Below are positions 33,360-41,861 of a stretch of 49,789 nt of DNA, piece after piece. The first letter of the stretch is position 1. Every line of letters begins with the position of its first letter. The position numbers and the translations under genes are program-made. Location of the stretch: NCBI RefSeq assembly GCF_008123515.1, contig NZ_VSSR01000109.1:1-49789 (forward strand). Reading direction: 5' to 3'. Source of the DNA: Bradyrhizobium cytisi. Its GTDB lineage: Bacteria > Pseudomonadota > Alphaproteobacteria > Rhizobiales > Xanthobacteraceae. The notes beneath the pieces were generated by a model, which did no database searches, had not been told where the DNA came from, and was given only the letters and a program-made list of their open reading frames with translations.

Positions 33360-33480
33360 ATATATCCCCGGGGCCTTATCGATCCTTTAGGGAACTGTCC
33401 CTGGCCGGGCCCGTGGGCCCGGACATATGGTGCCCACCTACTTTCGTAGGGAACTCCGGGATCGAGTGCTTCAACGGCGT
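33360..33480 (+). ncRNA. ssrS: Probable 6S RNA
   Basis: The region lies between zapA and the 5-formyltetrahydrofolate cyclo-ligase gene, the classical locus of 6S RNA. It can fold as a long rod: ATCCCCGG near 33364 pairs with CCGGGAT near 33456, and the perfect hairpin CCGGGCCC-GT-GGGCCCGG (33403-33420) caps it, leaving a large central bubble as in 6S RNA. TAGGGAACT occurs on both sides (33388, 33447). TGCGGCTTCGCA followed by CTTTTGTGTTT (33482-33505) could terminate transcription. 6S RNA binds the sigma70 holoenzyme. The ends are approximate. Confidence 0.7.
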
Positions 33481-33549
33481 TTGCGGCTTCGCACTTTTGT
33501 GTTTGCCTGGTTTGTGCTTGTCGAAACGACTGCGGCCAATTCAGTAGGT

Positions 33550-33670
33550 GTCATGCCCCGGCTTGACCGGGGCATCCAGTACGCCGCTGCCTCTGTGTGA
33601 ATCACCACCGGCTCTGGAATACTGGATCACCCGCCCCAGTGCGCAAGGGCGCACAAGGCGGGTCATGACG
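33550..33670. repeat. Palindromic intergenic repeat, family C copy 2
   Basis: GTCATGCCCCGGCTTGACCG then GGGCATCCAGTACGCCGCTG opens it, and GGAATACTGGATCACCCGCC then GGCGGGTCATGACG closes it. It matches 16409-16525 in layout. It ends 15 nt before the cyclo-ligase start codon, so its right side abuts that ribosome-binding region. Confidence 0.75.
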
Positions 33671-33685
33671 TGGGGACCGAAGCAC

Positions 33686-34282
33686 ATGACCAACACCAAA
33701 TCCGAGCTCCGTGCCAAAGCCCTCGCGGCGCGTGATGCTCTGAGTGAGAAGAAGCGCATCGCAGCCGCCGCCAAGCTTGCCGAGCGCGGGCTGCCGTTCA
33801 AGCTGCTGCCCGGCAGCATCGTCTCCGGCTACTCGCCGATCCGCAGCGAGATCGATCCGATGCCGCTGCTGAAGAAGCTCACTGAAGAGGGCGCCAGGCT
33901 GGCGCTGCCCTGCGTCACGGCGCGCGGACAGTCGCTGGTCTTCCGTCTCTTCCATCCGAACGACCGCTTGATGCTCGGTCCGCTCGGCATTCCCGAGCCT
34001 TCGCCGGCGGCCGCCGAAGTCATCCCCGACATCATGCTGACGCCACTCGCCGCCTTCGACCGTCTCGGCCATCGCATCGGCTATGGCGCGGGGCACTACG
34101 ACCACACCTTCGCGCACCTCCGCAAGACGAAGCAGATCGTCGGCATCGGGCTCGCTTTTGCAGCGCAGGAGATCAAGGCGGTTCCGGCACTAGCCCACGA
34201 CGTGGCGCTGGATTATGTGCTAACGGAATCGGACGTTTTCGATTTCCGGAGTTCTGAAGTTGCGCATTCTGTTCGTGGGTGA
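33686..34282 (+). CDS. 5-formyltetrahydrofolate cyclo-ligase
   Basis: The protein has 198 residues from ATG 33686; the frame upstream is inside a repeat. SELRAKALAARDALSEKKR at the N-terminus, GYSPIRSEIDPMPLL, FRLFHPNDRLMLGPLGIPEP, and the ATP/phosphate motif LGHRIGYGAGHYDHTFA are family features. It converts 5-formyl-THF to 5,10-methenyl-THF using ATP. Its 3' end overlaps the start of the next gene by 23 nt, and it follows the 6S RNA, as in many proteobacteria. Confidence 0.92.
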   Translation: MTNTKSELRAKALAARDALSEKKRIAAAAKLAERGLPFKLLPGSIVSGYSPIRSEIDPMPLLKKLTEEGARLALPCVTARGQSLVFRLFHPNDRLMLGPLGIPEPSPAAAEVIPDIMLTPLAAFDRLGHRIGYGAGHYDHTFAHLRKTKQIVGIGLAFAAQEIKAVPALAHDVALDYVLTESDVFDFRSSEVAHSVRG

Positions 34283-35084
34283 TGTCGTCGGCCGTAGCGG
34301 CCGCAACGCCATCGCCGAATATCTGCCCGGCATGATCAAGGACTGGTCGCTCGATTTCGTCGTCGTCAACGGCGAGAATTCGGCGGGAGGCTTCGGCATC
34401 ACGGAAGCGATCTATCAGGAATTTCTCGATGCCGGTGCCGATGCGGTGACGCTCGGCAATCACTCCTGGGACCAGCGCGAGGCGCTCGTCTTCATCGAGC
34501 GCGCCGAGCGACTGGTGCGGCCGGCGAACTATCCGCGCGGCACGCCCGGCCGCGGCGCCGCCCTGGTCGAGGCCAAGAACGGCAAGCATGCGCTCGTCGT
34601 CAATGCTTTGGGGCGCGTCTTCATGACCCCGTTCGACGATCCCTTTGCAGCGCTCGAGCGCGAGCTCGGCGCCTGTCCGCTCGGCATTGCTGCGGACGCC
34701 ATCGTGGTCGACTTCCATTGCGAGGCGAGCAGCGAGAAGCAGGGCATCGGCTTCTTCTGCGACGGTCGCGCCAGCCTCGTCGTCGGCACCCACACCCATG
34801 TGCCGACCGCCGACCACCAGATTCTATCAGGCGGCACCGCCTACATGACCGACGCCGGCATGACCGGCGATTACGATTCCATCATCGGCATGCAGAAGGA
34901 AGAGCCGCTGCGGAGGTTCACGTCGGGAATTCCGTCGGGCCGGTTCGAGCCGGCCGCGGGCGTCGCGACGCTCAGCGGCGTCGCGGTGGAGACCGATGAC
35001 GCGACGGGCCTCGCGCTTCGGATTGCTCCGGTGCGTGCGGGCGGCCGGCTGGAGCCGGCGACGCCGAAGTTCTGGTTGAGCTGA
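34260..35084 (+). CDS. YmdB-family metallophosphoesterase
   Basis: The protein has 274 residues from TTG 34260, inside the end of the cyclo-ligase gene. MRILFVGDVVGRSGR, FVVVNGENSAGGFGIT, TLGNHSWDQRE, IVVDFHCEASSEKQ and VVGTHTHVPTADHQIL give the complete dinuclear metal site of the family (Asp, Glu-Asn, His, His-x-His). Homologues hydrolyse cyclic nucleotides and influence RNA turnover. The context suggests cotranscription with the cyclo-ligase. Confidence 0.9.
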   Translation: MRILFVGDVVGRSGRNAIAEYLPGMIKDWSLDFVVVNGENSAGGFGITEAIYQEFLDAGADAVTLGNHSWDQREALVFIERAERLVRPANYPRGTPGRGAALVEAKNGKHALVVNALGRVFMTPFDDPFAALERELGACPLGIAADAIVVDFHCEASSEKQGIGFFCDGRASLVVGTHTHVPTADHQILSGGTAYMTDAGMTGDYDSIIGMQKEEPLRRFTSGIPSGRFEPAAGVATLSGVAVETDDATGLALRIAPVRAGGRLEPATPKFWLS

Positions 35085-35106
35085 TTTCTCGTGCGGCATT
35101 GTCGGT

Positions 35107-35245
35107 GCACCCTCGCCCCTTGTGGGCCCCCTTGTGGGAGAGGGTGGCTCGCCGCATAAGCGGCGAGACGGGTGAGGGGTCTCTCTCCGCGAGTCTCACT
35201 CTGAGCCGCACTCGCGGAGACAGACCCCTCATCCGGCGCTTCGCG
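35107..35245. repeat. Palindromic intergenic repeat, family D copy 2
   Basis: CACCCTCGCCCC, the GGGAGAGGGTGG block, GGTGAGGGG and the arms TCTCCGCGAGT and ACTCGCGGAGA are followed by ACCCCTCATCCGGCGCTTCG. It corresponds to the element at 26275-26418. It lies 22 nt after the YmdB-type gene. Confidence 0.7.
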
Positions 35246-35574
35246 CCACCGGCCCATACCCTCCGCGCTGATGCACGTCACCACCAGCGGCGCGAGCATT
35301 TTGAGCCGGTTGATCCGAGATGTTCCGGAGCAGACCTGTTCGATGCTTCGCGGACCGTAGCGCACGACACTGGTCGAGCGCTTGCGTCGATGGTGACCAG
35401 ATGAAGCGGCGGCTCGAATCCGCAGCGATCGTCAAGTCAGAGCTCATTTTCGCGAAGCGCTGCTGATCGTGCGGCGACATCGGGCGATGGCAGCAGAGAT
35501 ACCATCGCAAAGCAGTCCTTCTGTGGATTCACGTTGCTTACGGCAGGCTACGGCGCAAGGCGCTCTGATTTCCA
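35246..35574. other. Gap without a recognisable gene
   Basis: Short open frames occur on both strands, but none has a domain, a good start site or compositional support. The region may be decayed. Confidence 0.4.
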
Positions 35575-36024
35575 TCAACGGAGCGAGGCGACGAACTCAC
35601 CCCACGACCATACCTTTACCGAAATATTGGCGCGCCGGATTTTGGCGGCAAGCCGGGTTTCGTTTGTTACAAGAACATCAGCCTCGCACGAAGCTGTTGC
35701 TGCTATCAGCGCATCCTCCGCGTGCTTTGCATTTCCCCCCGTTAGCGCCGCGATAGAGGCGTTCCCTTCGTCGCTGCCCCAACTGCATTCATCCCAACTA
35801 GAGACGTCCCAAACTGCGCCAGCCGTCGATACATTTTCGGTCAACCCATAGATCGCCATCAACGCGGCTCGCTTCGGCTCCGGAGCCCGTGACAGTTCAT
35901 CGCGCTGAACGTGGGTGCTGACAAGTTTAATCGAGCCTTCAGCGATGCGCTCTCGAAGCACGCGAAGGACAGCCTGATCGGCCGCAATTAAGTCGTGTAC
36001 GTTGCTGTCCAGCATGATGCGCAA
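35575..36024 (-). CDS. PIN-domain protein (possible ribonuclease)
   Basis: The protein has 149 residues, starting at TTG 36024 with GAGG eight nt upstream; an ATG lies three codons in. MLDSNVHDLIA gives the first acidic residue, HVQRDELSRAP the second, KHAEDALIAATA the third and VLVTNETRLAAK the fourth, as in PIN nucleases (VapC and others). The active-site set looks complete, so RNA cleavage is likely. There is no AbrB- or RHH-type antitoxin beside it; a 228-residue protein of unknown function is encoded 25 nt upstream. Confidence 0.75.
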   Translation of the reverse strand: MRIMLDSNVHDLIAADQAVLRVLRERIAEGSIKLVSTHVQRDELSRAPEPKRAALMAIYGLTENVSTAGAVWDVSSWDECSWGSDEGNASIAALTGGNAKHAEDALIAATASCEADVLVTNETRLAAKIRRANISVKVWSWGEFVASLR

Positions 36025-36049
36025 GCAAAAAACCTCATAAATCCGAATG

Positions 36050-36736
36050 TTACTCTTTCGATTTCCGCATCCGTTCTAACGCTTGCGTCATAAGAGGCGA
36101 GTCGGCGCATTGCTTCTTGAGTGCCTCTACAGCCACCGGCAAGCCGGGATGGTTCAGGTACGATGTGAAGGTGAATGCAACACCCCAGAGCTGGACTATC
36201 TCGGCTTCGAGGCGTTCAAGATCGGCTAGTTTGTAAATGTAAGTGCAGCATTTTTGAGCGAGCTTCTCGTCTTGCTGTTTCGGTGAGTCTTCTTTTTTTG
36301 GCTTGTGGAATCTCTCGATCCAGTCTTTGGAAAGATTCTTGGTTTCGATCCACGGGATTTCATCCTCTTTGCCGTCAGGAATAGAACCAAAAATTCCGTG
36401 TGCTATGTCAGCGCGTTGGGTTTGAAGGCTCGCATAGATCAGCATGATCGCGTCAAATATTTCGCGGTCTGATTCCGCAAGTGTCATCTCTGCGGCGGCA
36501 ACGAGGACATCGCGTTGAGCCCGCGCATTTCTGAGCGTGAGGAAGATCGCGACCGAAGCTTCTGAGTTTGCCTTTATCAGAGCGGCCAACAAGACCGCCA
36601 TTTGCCAGTCCACATACGACCAAGCCATTATGCATCGGCCTGTTGCTTCGGCAATCTTTGGTTTTTTAGAAATATGTCCGATGCCGTAAATAAGATCGGC
36701 CTTCGAGTGGCTCGGTAAGAACGGTTGTCTTGGCAT
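36050..36736 (-). CDS. Hypothetical protein in the PIN islet
   Basis: The protein has 228 residues from the ATG at 36736, with AGGA upstream. It is mostly helical: CIMAWSYVDWQMAVLLAALI, IFLTLRNARAQRDVLVAAAE, YKLADLERLEAEIVQLWG. No transmembrane segment or known motif is clear. The codon and base use (A/T-rich for this window, many Lys codons) suggests acquisition. Tight spacing (24 and 25 nt) to its neighbours points to one transcript. Confidence 0.7.
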   Translation of the reverse strand: MPRQPFLPSHSKADLIYGIGHISKKPKIAEATGRCIMAWSYVDWQMAVLLAALIKANSEASVAIFLTLRNARAQRDVLVAAAEMTLAESDREIFDAIMLIYASLQTQRADIAHGIFGSIPDGKEDEIPWIETKNLSKDWIERFHKPKKEDSPKQQDEKLAQKCCTYIYKLADLERLEAEIVQLWGVAFTFTSYLNHPGLPVAVEALKKQCADSPLMTQALERMRKSKE

Positions 36737-36760
36737 AAAAATTCCTAGTGCAAAAAACCG

Positions 36761-37165
36761 CTATTCCCCGGCGACCTTGGCACGGATATCGAAGACCTTG
36801 GTCACGGCATCAGATTGGAAGGTTCGCTGTGCGGCGTTCATTAGAACGACGATGGACGGCAGCGGCGCTGGGCAGGACGACGGGCCAAGCCGTTTGATGC
36901 AGTTTTCCTGCGCCTCTTTGAGTGTCGGACTTGCATCCATCTCTCGGCCAACAGGGTCAAAGGCTTCGCGCCATTTGTCGGAGCATCTCCGAAAAGCCAT
37001 TTCGGCAATTTTTTCGGCGGGTTCGGCGCTGGTCAAGGCGTAGCTCGCCAACGCGGCTTCGCTGCATTGTTTGGCGTCGGCAACCGAATCTAGCGCTGAC
37101 GCTGCCCTCGTCATGATCGCGAGCGTCAGCAGCCCCAGCAGTATCTTCATCGAGGGATTCGTCAT
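36761..37165 (-). CDS. Exported hypothetical protein
   Basis: The protein has 134 residues from the ATG at 37165 (a longer frame starts at 37189, and a shorter start MKILLG is possible). A signal peptide, KILLGLLTLAIMTRAASA, is followed by a small helical domain with four cysteines (KQCSEA, RRCSDK, ENCIKR, SSCPAP) that could form two disulfides in the periplasm. It is first in the three-gene minus-strand islet with the PIN protein. Confidence 0.65.
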   Translation of the reverse strand: MTNPSMKILLGLLTLAIMTRAASALDSVADAKQCSEAALASYALTSAEPAEKIAEMAFRRCSDKWREAFDPVGREMDASPTLKEAQENCIKRLGPSSCPAPLPSIVVLMNAAQRTFQSDAVTKVFDIRAKVAGE

Positions 37166-37309
37166 GCAGCGATGGTAGCACGAGCGCATGGAACCACGTG
37201 GAAGGGACGCTAGATGAACGCAAGATTTAATTTACGTAGCTGTCTCAACGCGCTACATAGACCCGCGTTCTCCCATAAGGGGCGAAGGGGCAGCAGCGTT
37301 CGCGCGAGA

Positions 37310-38653
37310 TTAATCCGCCGTCTGCTCCCGTAACTCCGCCACATCCTTCGCCGTCAGCTTCGAGCCCTTCGTCCCGAACCGCGCCGTCACGTAGTTCGCC
37401 ACCGCCGCGATCTCATCGTCCGTATAGGCACTACCGAACGCGGGCATCGACAGCGCGCCGTCGGGCGTGTGGCGCTTGGTGCCTGAGAGCACGATCTGCG
37501 CGACGTTGGTGGCGGCGGGGTCGTTGACGGTCCAGGTGCCGGTGAGCGTCGCCATCGGCGACACCGGGCTTTCGCCGCTCCAGCCGTGGCAGCTGGCGCA
37601 GGCGCTGGCGAACACCTTTTTGCCGTGGGCATCTGCCGTGACGCCGTCCTTGTGCGAGGCGGGTGCGACCGGCGCCGTGGTGGCCGGCAGGTCGGGCGAG
37701 GGCACTGGCGGCACGCTGCGCAAATACGCAACGATGCTGCGGACGTCCTCCGGCGCAAACTGGCTGAAACTGTGGTCGACGGCTTCGCCCATCGGACCCG
37801 AGGCCGCGCCGTGGCCCGGCGCGTGGCCGAGCGATAGATAGGCGATCAGATCCTCGTCACGCCAATTGCCGAGGCCGGTGGCCTTGTCGGAGGAGATGTT
37901 GAAGGCCTGCCAGCCGGCGGTGATGGCACCGGCGAACTTCTTGCGGTTGTCCAGCGCAAAGCCGAGATTGCGCGGCGTGTGGCACTCGCCGCAATGCGCC
38001 AGGGCTTCCGCCAGATACGCGCCGCGATTCCACTCCGGGCTTTTCGAGGTATCAGGCGCAAACCGAGTGTCCGGGTTGAACACGGCGGACCAGAACATCA
38101 TCGCCCAGCGCTGGTTGAACGGGAACGACAGCGTGTTCTCCGGCGGCTTGGCGCGCACCGCCGGCAGGCTGAACAGATAGGCCTTCACCGCCAGCACGTC
38201 CTCGTCGCTCATGTAGGTGTAGGACGTGTAGGGCATCGCAGGATAGAGCCGGGCGCCGTCGTGCCGCTTGCCGCGCTGGACCGCGTCGAGGAAGTCCTGG
38301 TCGCTGTAATTGCCGATGCCGGTCTCTTTGTCGGGCGTGATGTTGGTCGAGTAGAGCGTGCCGAACGGCAGCTTGAAGCCGAGCCCGCCGGAATAGTCCT
38401 TCCCGCCCGGACTGGTGTGGCAGACCATGCAGTCGGCCGCCTTCGCCAGATATTCGCCGCGCTCGACCAGGTTTGCTTTTTCGAGCCTGGCCGGCACGCC
38501 CGTGGGCTTGCCGGCGCGATAATCGGCCAGCGCCACCTTGGTGCCGCCAGCGAAATCCAGCGGACCGGGTCCGCGGATGATGAAGACGCCGAGCGCCACC
38601 GCGACGATGGCGATCACGACCAGGCTTGCGAGGATACGCATTGTCCGGCTCAT
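37310..38653 (-). CDS. Triheme membrane-anchored cytochrome c (molybdenum hydroxylase electron acceptor)
   Basis: The protein has 447 residues. An uncleaved N-terminal helix (about 6-28) anchors it. Three haem sites are present: CMVCH, CGECH and CASCH, each in its own c-type domain, with methionine-bearing segments downstream (for example ALSMPAFGSAYTDDE). The start overlaps the stop of the molybdopterin subunit gene (ATGA). It should pass electrons from the hydroxylase to the respiratory chain, as in alcohol dehydrogenase-type and nicotinate dehydrogenase-type triheme subunits. Confidence 0.92.
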   Translation of the reverse strand: MSRTMRILASLVVIAIVAVALGVFIIRGPGPLDFAGGTKVALADYRAGKPTGVPARLEKANLVERGEYLAKAADCMVCHTSPGGKDYSGGLGFKLPFGTLYSTNITPDKETGIGNYSDQDFLDAVQRGKRHDGARLYPAMPYTSYTYMSDEDVLAVKAYLFSLPAVRAKPPENTLSFPFNQRWAMMFWSAVFNPDTRFAPDTSKSPEWNRGAYLAEALAHCGECHTPRNLGFALDNRKKFAGAITAGWQAFNISSDKATGLGNWRDEDLIAYLSLGHAPGHGAASGPMGEAVDHSFSQFAPEDVRSIVAYLRSVPPVPSPDLPATTAPVAPASHKDGVTADAHGKKVFASACASCHGWSGESPVSPMATLTGTWTVNDPAATNVAQIVLSGTKRHTPDGALSMPAFGSAYTDDEIAAVANYVTARFGTKGSKLTAKDVAELREQTAD

Positions 38654-40824
38654 GCCTTCCTCCCCGCAGCCAGCAGTTTCCGATCGATCGGTAGGCGCCG
38701 CAGCGCTACGCCGGTTGCGGCGTAAATCGCGTTGCGTAGCGCCGGCGGTCCGGCATTGACGCCGGCCTCGCCGATGCCGCCGGGCGCCTCGCCGCTCTTG
38801 ACGACGATGACCTCGATCTTCGGGGTCTCGTTGATGCGCATCATGCGGTAGTCGTGGAAGTTCGATTGCTGCACGCGGCCCTTGTCGATGGTGATCTCGC
38901 CATACAGCGCGGCGGTGAGGCCGAAGATCAGTCCGCCCTCGATCTGCGCCTTCACCGTGTCGGGGTTCACAGCGATGCCGGTGTCGATCACCGAGGTGAT
39001 GCGGCGGAGCACGATCTCGCCGATGTCGTCGATCTCGGCTTCCACCACGGTCGCGAGGTAGCTGGCAAACGACGGCTGCACGCAGACGCCGCGGCCGACG
39101 CGTGGCGGCAGCCTCTCACCCCAGCCGGATTTTTCCGCGACCAGATTCAGCACAGCCAGCGCGCGCGGGTTCTTTGTCAGATGGGCGCGGCGAAATTCGA
39201 CCGGGTCCTTGCCGGCCTTGCGCGCCAGCTCGTCCATCGCGCATTCGAACGCGAACACGTTGTTGTTCGGGCCGACGCCGCGCCAGAAGCCGGTCGGCAC
39301 CGCAGGCGGTTCGGCGCGGACATATTCGACCTGGAAGTTGGGAAAGTCGTAGGGCATGTCCGCCGCGGCATCGACCGCGTCGATATCGATGCCCTTCTGG
39401 AACGCCGGCGGCAGCCAGCGTGCAATCACCGCCGAGCCGGCGATCTTGTATTTCCAGGCCGACACCTTGCCATCGACCAGTGTCGCGGTGACCTGGTCGC
39501 GATAGACCGGGCGGTAGACGTCGTGCTGGATGTCCTCCTCGCGGGTCCAGATCACCTTGACGGGATAATCGACCTGCTTTGCGATCTTCACTGCCGCAAC
39601 CACCATGTCCGGCTCGAGCTTTCGGCCGAAGCCGCCGCCGAGCAGATGCTGGTTGACGATCACCTTGTCGACGGGAACGCCGGCGGCCTTCGCCGCCTCC
39701 GCCTGCACGCGCGTCATGATCTGCGTGCCGGTCCAGATCTCGCAGGCGTCCGGTCGGACGTGGACAGTGGCGTTGATCGGCTCCATCGAGGCATGCGCCA
39801 GGAACGGCAATTCGAAGCTCGCCTCGAATCTGTCGCCGCTCGCCAGCCCCTTGGCGATGTCGCCGACTGATTTTGCGATCGCGCCGTCCTTCTCGCTGGC
39901 GGCGCGCAGGTCCTGCCAGATGTCCTTGGTGCTGATTTTTGCGTTCGGTCCCTCGTTCCATTCGATCTTGAGCGCTTCGAGACCTTTTTGGGCGGCCCAT
40001 GTGTGGTCGCCGATCACCGCGACCGTATCCTCGAGCACCACGATCTTGCGCACGCCGGCGACTTTCATCGCCCCAGTGTCGTCGACCTTGCCGACCTTGC
40101 CGCCGAACACCGGACAATTGGCGATCACCGCGATCTTCATGTTCGGCAGGATCGCATCGATGCCGTAGACGACCTTGCCGTTGACCTTGTCCGGCGTGTC
40201 GAGCCGCTTCAGCGGCTGCCCGATGATGACGAAGTCCTTGGGGTCCTTGACCGCAACGTCCTTCGGCGGCGTTTGGCCCTGTGCGGCCAATGCCAGTTCG
40301 CCATAACCGATCTTGCGGCTGCTCGCGGCGTGCACGACCTCGCCTTTCGACGCCGTGCAGCTGGCAGGATCGACCTGCCATTGCGCCGCTGCGGCCTGCA
40401 CCAGCATGGCCCGCGCGCTGGCGCCGGCGGCGCGCAGCGGTTTCCACCAGGCGCGGATCGAGGTCGAGCCACCGGTTGCCTGCAAGCCGAACACGGGATT
40501 GGCGTAGAGCTTGTCGTTGGGCGGCGCGTGCTGGACCTCGACCTTCGCCCAGTCGGCATCGAGCTCCTCAGCCAGGATCATCGCGATCGAGGTATAGACG
40601 CCCTGGCCCATCTCGACCTGCGGCATCATCAGGACGGTGCGGCCGGTCTCGTCGATGCGGATAAAAGCGTTGGGGGCGAACCTGCCGTCGGTCGTATCCT
40701 TCTGCTCTGGTTCGTTGGCGGCTGCGCGCAGCGGCAGATGAAAGGCGAGCAGGAAGCCGGTGGCGAGACCGCCGGTCAGCAGCGCGCGGCGGGAGACGTT
40801 CGGAAGATTCTTGTCGGTGAACAT
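38650..40824 (-). CDS. Molybdopterin-binding subunit of a xanthine dehydrogenase-family hydroxylase (IorB/aldehyde oxidase type)
   Basis: The protein has 724 residues from the ATG at 40824; a GTG at 40836 overlapping the previous stop is an alternative. A Tat signal, VSRRALLTGGLATGFLLAF, directs export of the folded protein. Features include FIRIDETGRTVLMMPQVEMGQG, ATGGSTSIRAWWKPLRAAGA, LLGGGFGRKLEPDMV, WRGVGPNNNVFAFECAMDEL and the C-terminal PGGIGEAGVNAGPPAL with the catalytic-type Glu. Enzymes of this group hydroxylate aldehydes or N-heterocycles with water. The substrate is not determinable. Confidence 0.92.
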   Translation of the reverse strand: MFTDKNLPNVSRRALLTGGLATGFLLAFHLPLRAAANEPEQKDTTDGRFAPNAFIRIDETGRTVLMMPQVEMGQGVYTSIAMILAEELDADWAKVEVQHAPPNDKLYANPVFGLQATGGSTSIRAWWKPLRAAGASARAMLVQAAAAQWQVDPASCTASKGEVVHAASSRKIGYGELALAAQGQTPPKDVAVKDPKDFVIIGQPLKRLDTPDKVNGKVVYGIDAILPNMKIAVIANCPVFGGKVGKVDDTGAMKVAGVRKIVVLEDTVAVIGDHTWAAQKGLEALKIEWNEGPNAKISTKDIWQDLRAASEKDGAIAKSVGDIAKGLASGDRFEASFELPFLAHASMEPINATVHVRPDACEIWTGTQIMTRVQAEAAKAAGVPVDKVIVNQHLLGGGFGRKLEPDMVVAAVKIAKQVDYPVKVIWTREEDIQHDVYRPVYRDQVTATLVDGKVSAWKYKIAGSAVIARWLPPAFQKGIDIDAVDAAADMPYDFPNFQVEYVRAEPPAVPTGFWRGVGPNNNVFAFECAMDELARKAGKDPVEFRRAHLTKNPRALAVLNLVAEKSGWGERLPPRVGRGVCVQPSFASYLATVVEAEIDDIGEIVLRRITSVIDTGIAVNPDTVKAQIEGGLIFGLTAALYGEITIDKGRVQQSNFHDYRMMRINETPKIEVIVVKSGEAPGGIGEAGVNAGPPALRNAIYAATGVALRRLPIDRKLLAAGRKA

Positions 40825-40832
40825 GGCGGACC

Positions 40833-41297
40833 TCACGACTGACGGCCGTTGGCGGCCTGCTTGATGGCCTCGCGGATGCGCACATAGGTGCCGCAGCGGC
40901 AGATGTTGCCGGCCATCGCCGCGTCGATGTCGGCATCGTCAGGGTTGGGCGTCGACACCAGCAGCGCCGCGGCCGACATGATCTGGCCGGACTGGCAATA
41001 GCCGCACTGAATAACCTCGGCATCGAGCCAGGCCTTCTGCACCTTCGCGCCTGACGGCGTGCCGCCGACATGTTCGATGGTGGTGACGGCGCGATTCGCG
41101 ACCGCGCTGACCGGCAGCACGCAGGAGCGCACCGCCTTGCCGTCGACATGCACGGTACAGGCGCCGCATTGCGCGATGCCGCAGCCGAATTTGGTGCCGG
41201 TCATGCCGAGAATGTCGCGCAGCACCCACAGCAGCGGCATTTCGGGTGGCGCGTCGAATGATTTCGTTTCGCCGTTGATGGTGAGAACAGTTGCCAT
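40833..41297 (-). CDS. [2Fe-2S]-binding subunit of a molybdenum hydroxylase (IorA type)
   Basis: The protein has 154 residues from the ATG at 41297 (another ATG two codons earlier). The plant-type ferredoxin cluster is GCGIAQCGACTVHVDG ... SC, and the second cluster is CGYCQSGQ ... NICRCGTYVRIREAI. It relays electrons from the Mo cofactor to the cytochrome c. It is the first gene of the three-gene unit. Confidence 0.95.
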   Translation of the reverse strand: MATVLTINGETKSFDAPPEMPLLWVLRDILGMTGTKFGCGIAQCGACTVHVDGKAVRSCVLPVSAVANRAVTTIEHVGGTPSGAKVQKAWLDAEVIQCGYCQSGQIMSAAALLVSTPNPDDADIDAAMAGNICRCGTYVRIREAIKQAANGRQS

Positions 41298-41303
41298 ATG
41301 CAT

Positions 41304-41823
41304 TCCCTTCTTCGCCAGATTGCTTACGGCGATCTAGTTGGCGAACTCGTGCGCGACAATAATCATACCGATGTGAAACGATGAAGCGTCGAAATTTCCG
41401 GCGATGCATATTTGCGTGGCTCGAGCATCAGGCCATGACGTTCACGAATTTGTGCGGCGATCGCTGCGGCGCTTTTGGGCTAATTGATATGATAAGCGTC
41501 ATTTTCTGACGCTTTTGCATCCTATGCGGTGTCGACCTCCGCGCATCAGCGTGCGAATGCGCAAAACCATGCCAAGACGAAAGTCGTGCGATTGTGAAAG
41601 TCGGGTGAGGGCGGGCACGGTGCGCGTCTGAAGCAATCAGTTCCAATGGCGCAAAAGCCGACGTGCCCGATGATGGCATCGTGCTCCTGTTTTGCCCGAC
41701 GGGTCAACTGGGACATTCGGAATTTGCTCAACGTCCCCCGCAAGCGAGAGAGGTCGCGCACCTTCTCCTTGGCAACCAGCCAAGCCTCATTTCATCCCGC
41801 TAAGCCATTGATTCCGCGCACCC
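41304..41823. other. Long gap with a strong hairpin and no supported gene
   Basis: The gap contains AAGCGTCA-TTTTC-TGACGCTT (41494-41514), an 8-bp perfect stem with a U tail on either strand. It also holds the segment GGCATCGTGCTCCTGTTTTG (41670-41689), which I recall as a recurrent Bradyrhizobium intergenic string. The promoter for the Mo operon should be close to 41300-41400. Confidence 0.45.
41494..41516. terminator. Hairpin resembling a bidirectional terminator
   Basis: The 8-bp perfect stem AAGCGTCA/TGACGCTT with loop TTTTC is followed by TT on the plus strand and preceded by AT-rich sequence on the minus. No gene ends immediately next to it, so its role is uncertain. Confidence 0.4.
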
Positions 41824-41850
41824 CGGCTACTGTGCATGGGGTTGTTTTCG
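41824..41850. repeat. 27-nt conserved element, copy 2
   Basis: This is identical over 27 nt to 6063-6089. It lies 11 nt beyond the end of the chemoreceptor gene on the transcript side. The coding parts of the two adjacent genes are unrelated. Confidence 0.8.
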
Positions 41851-41861
41851 AGGTTTTTGAT

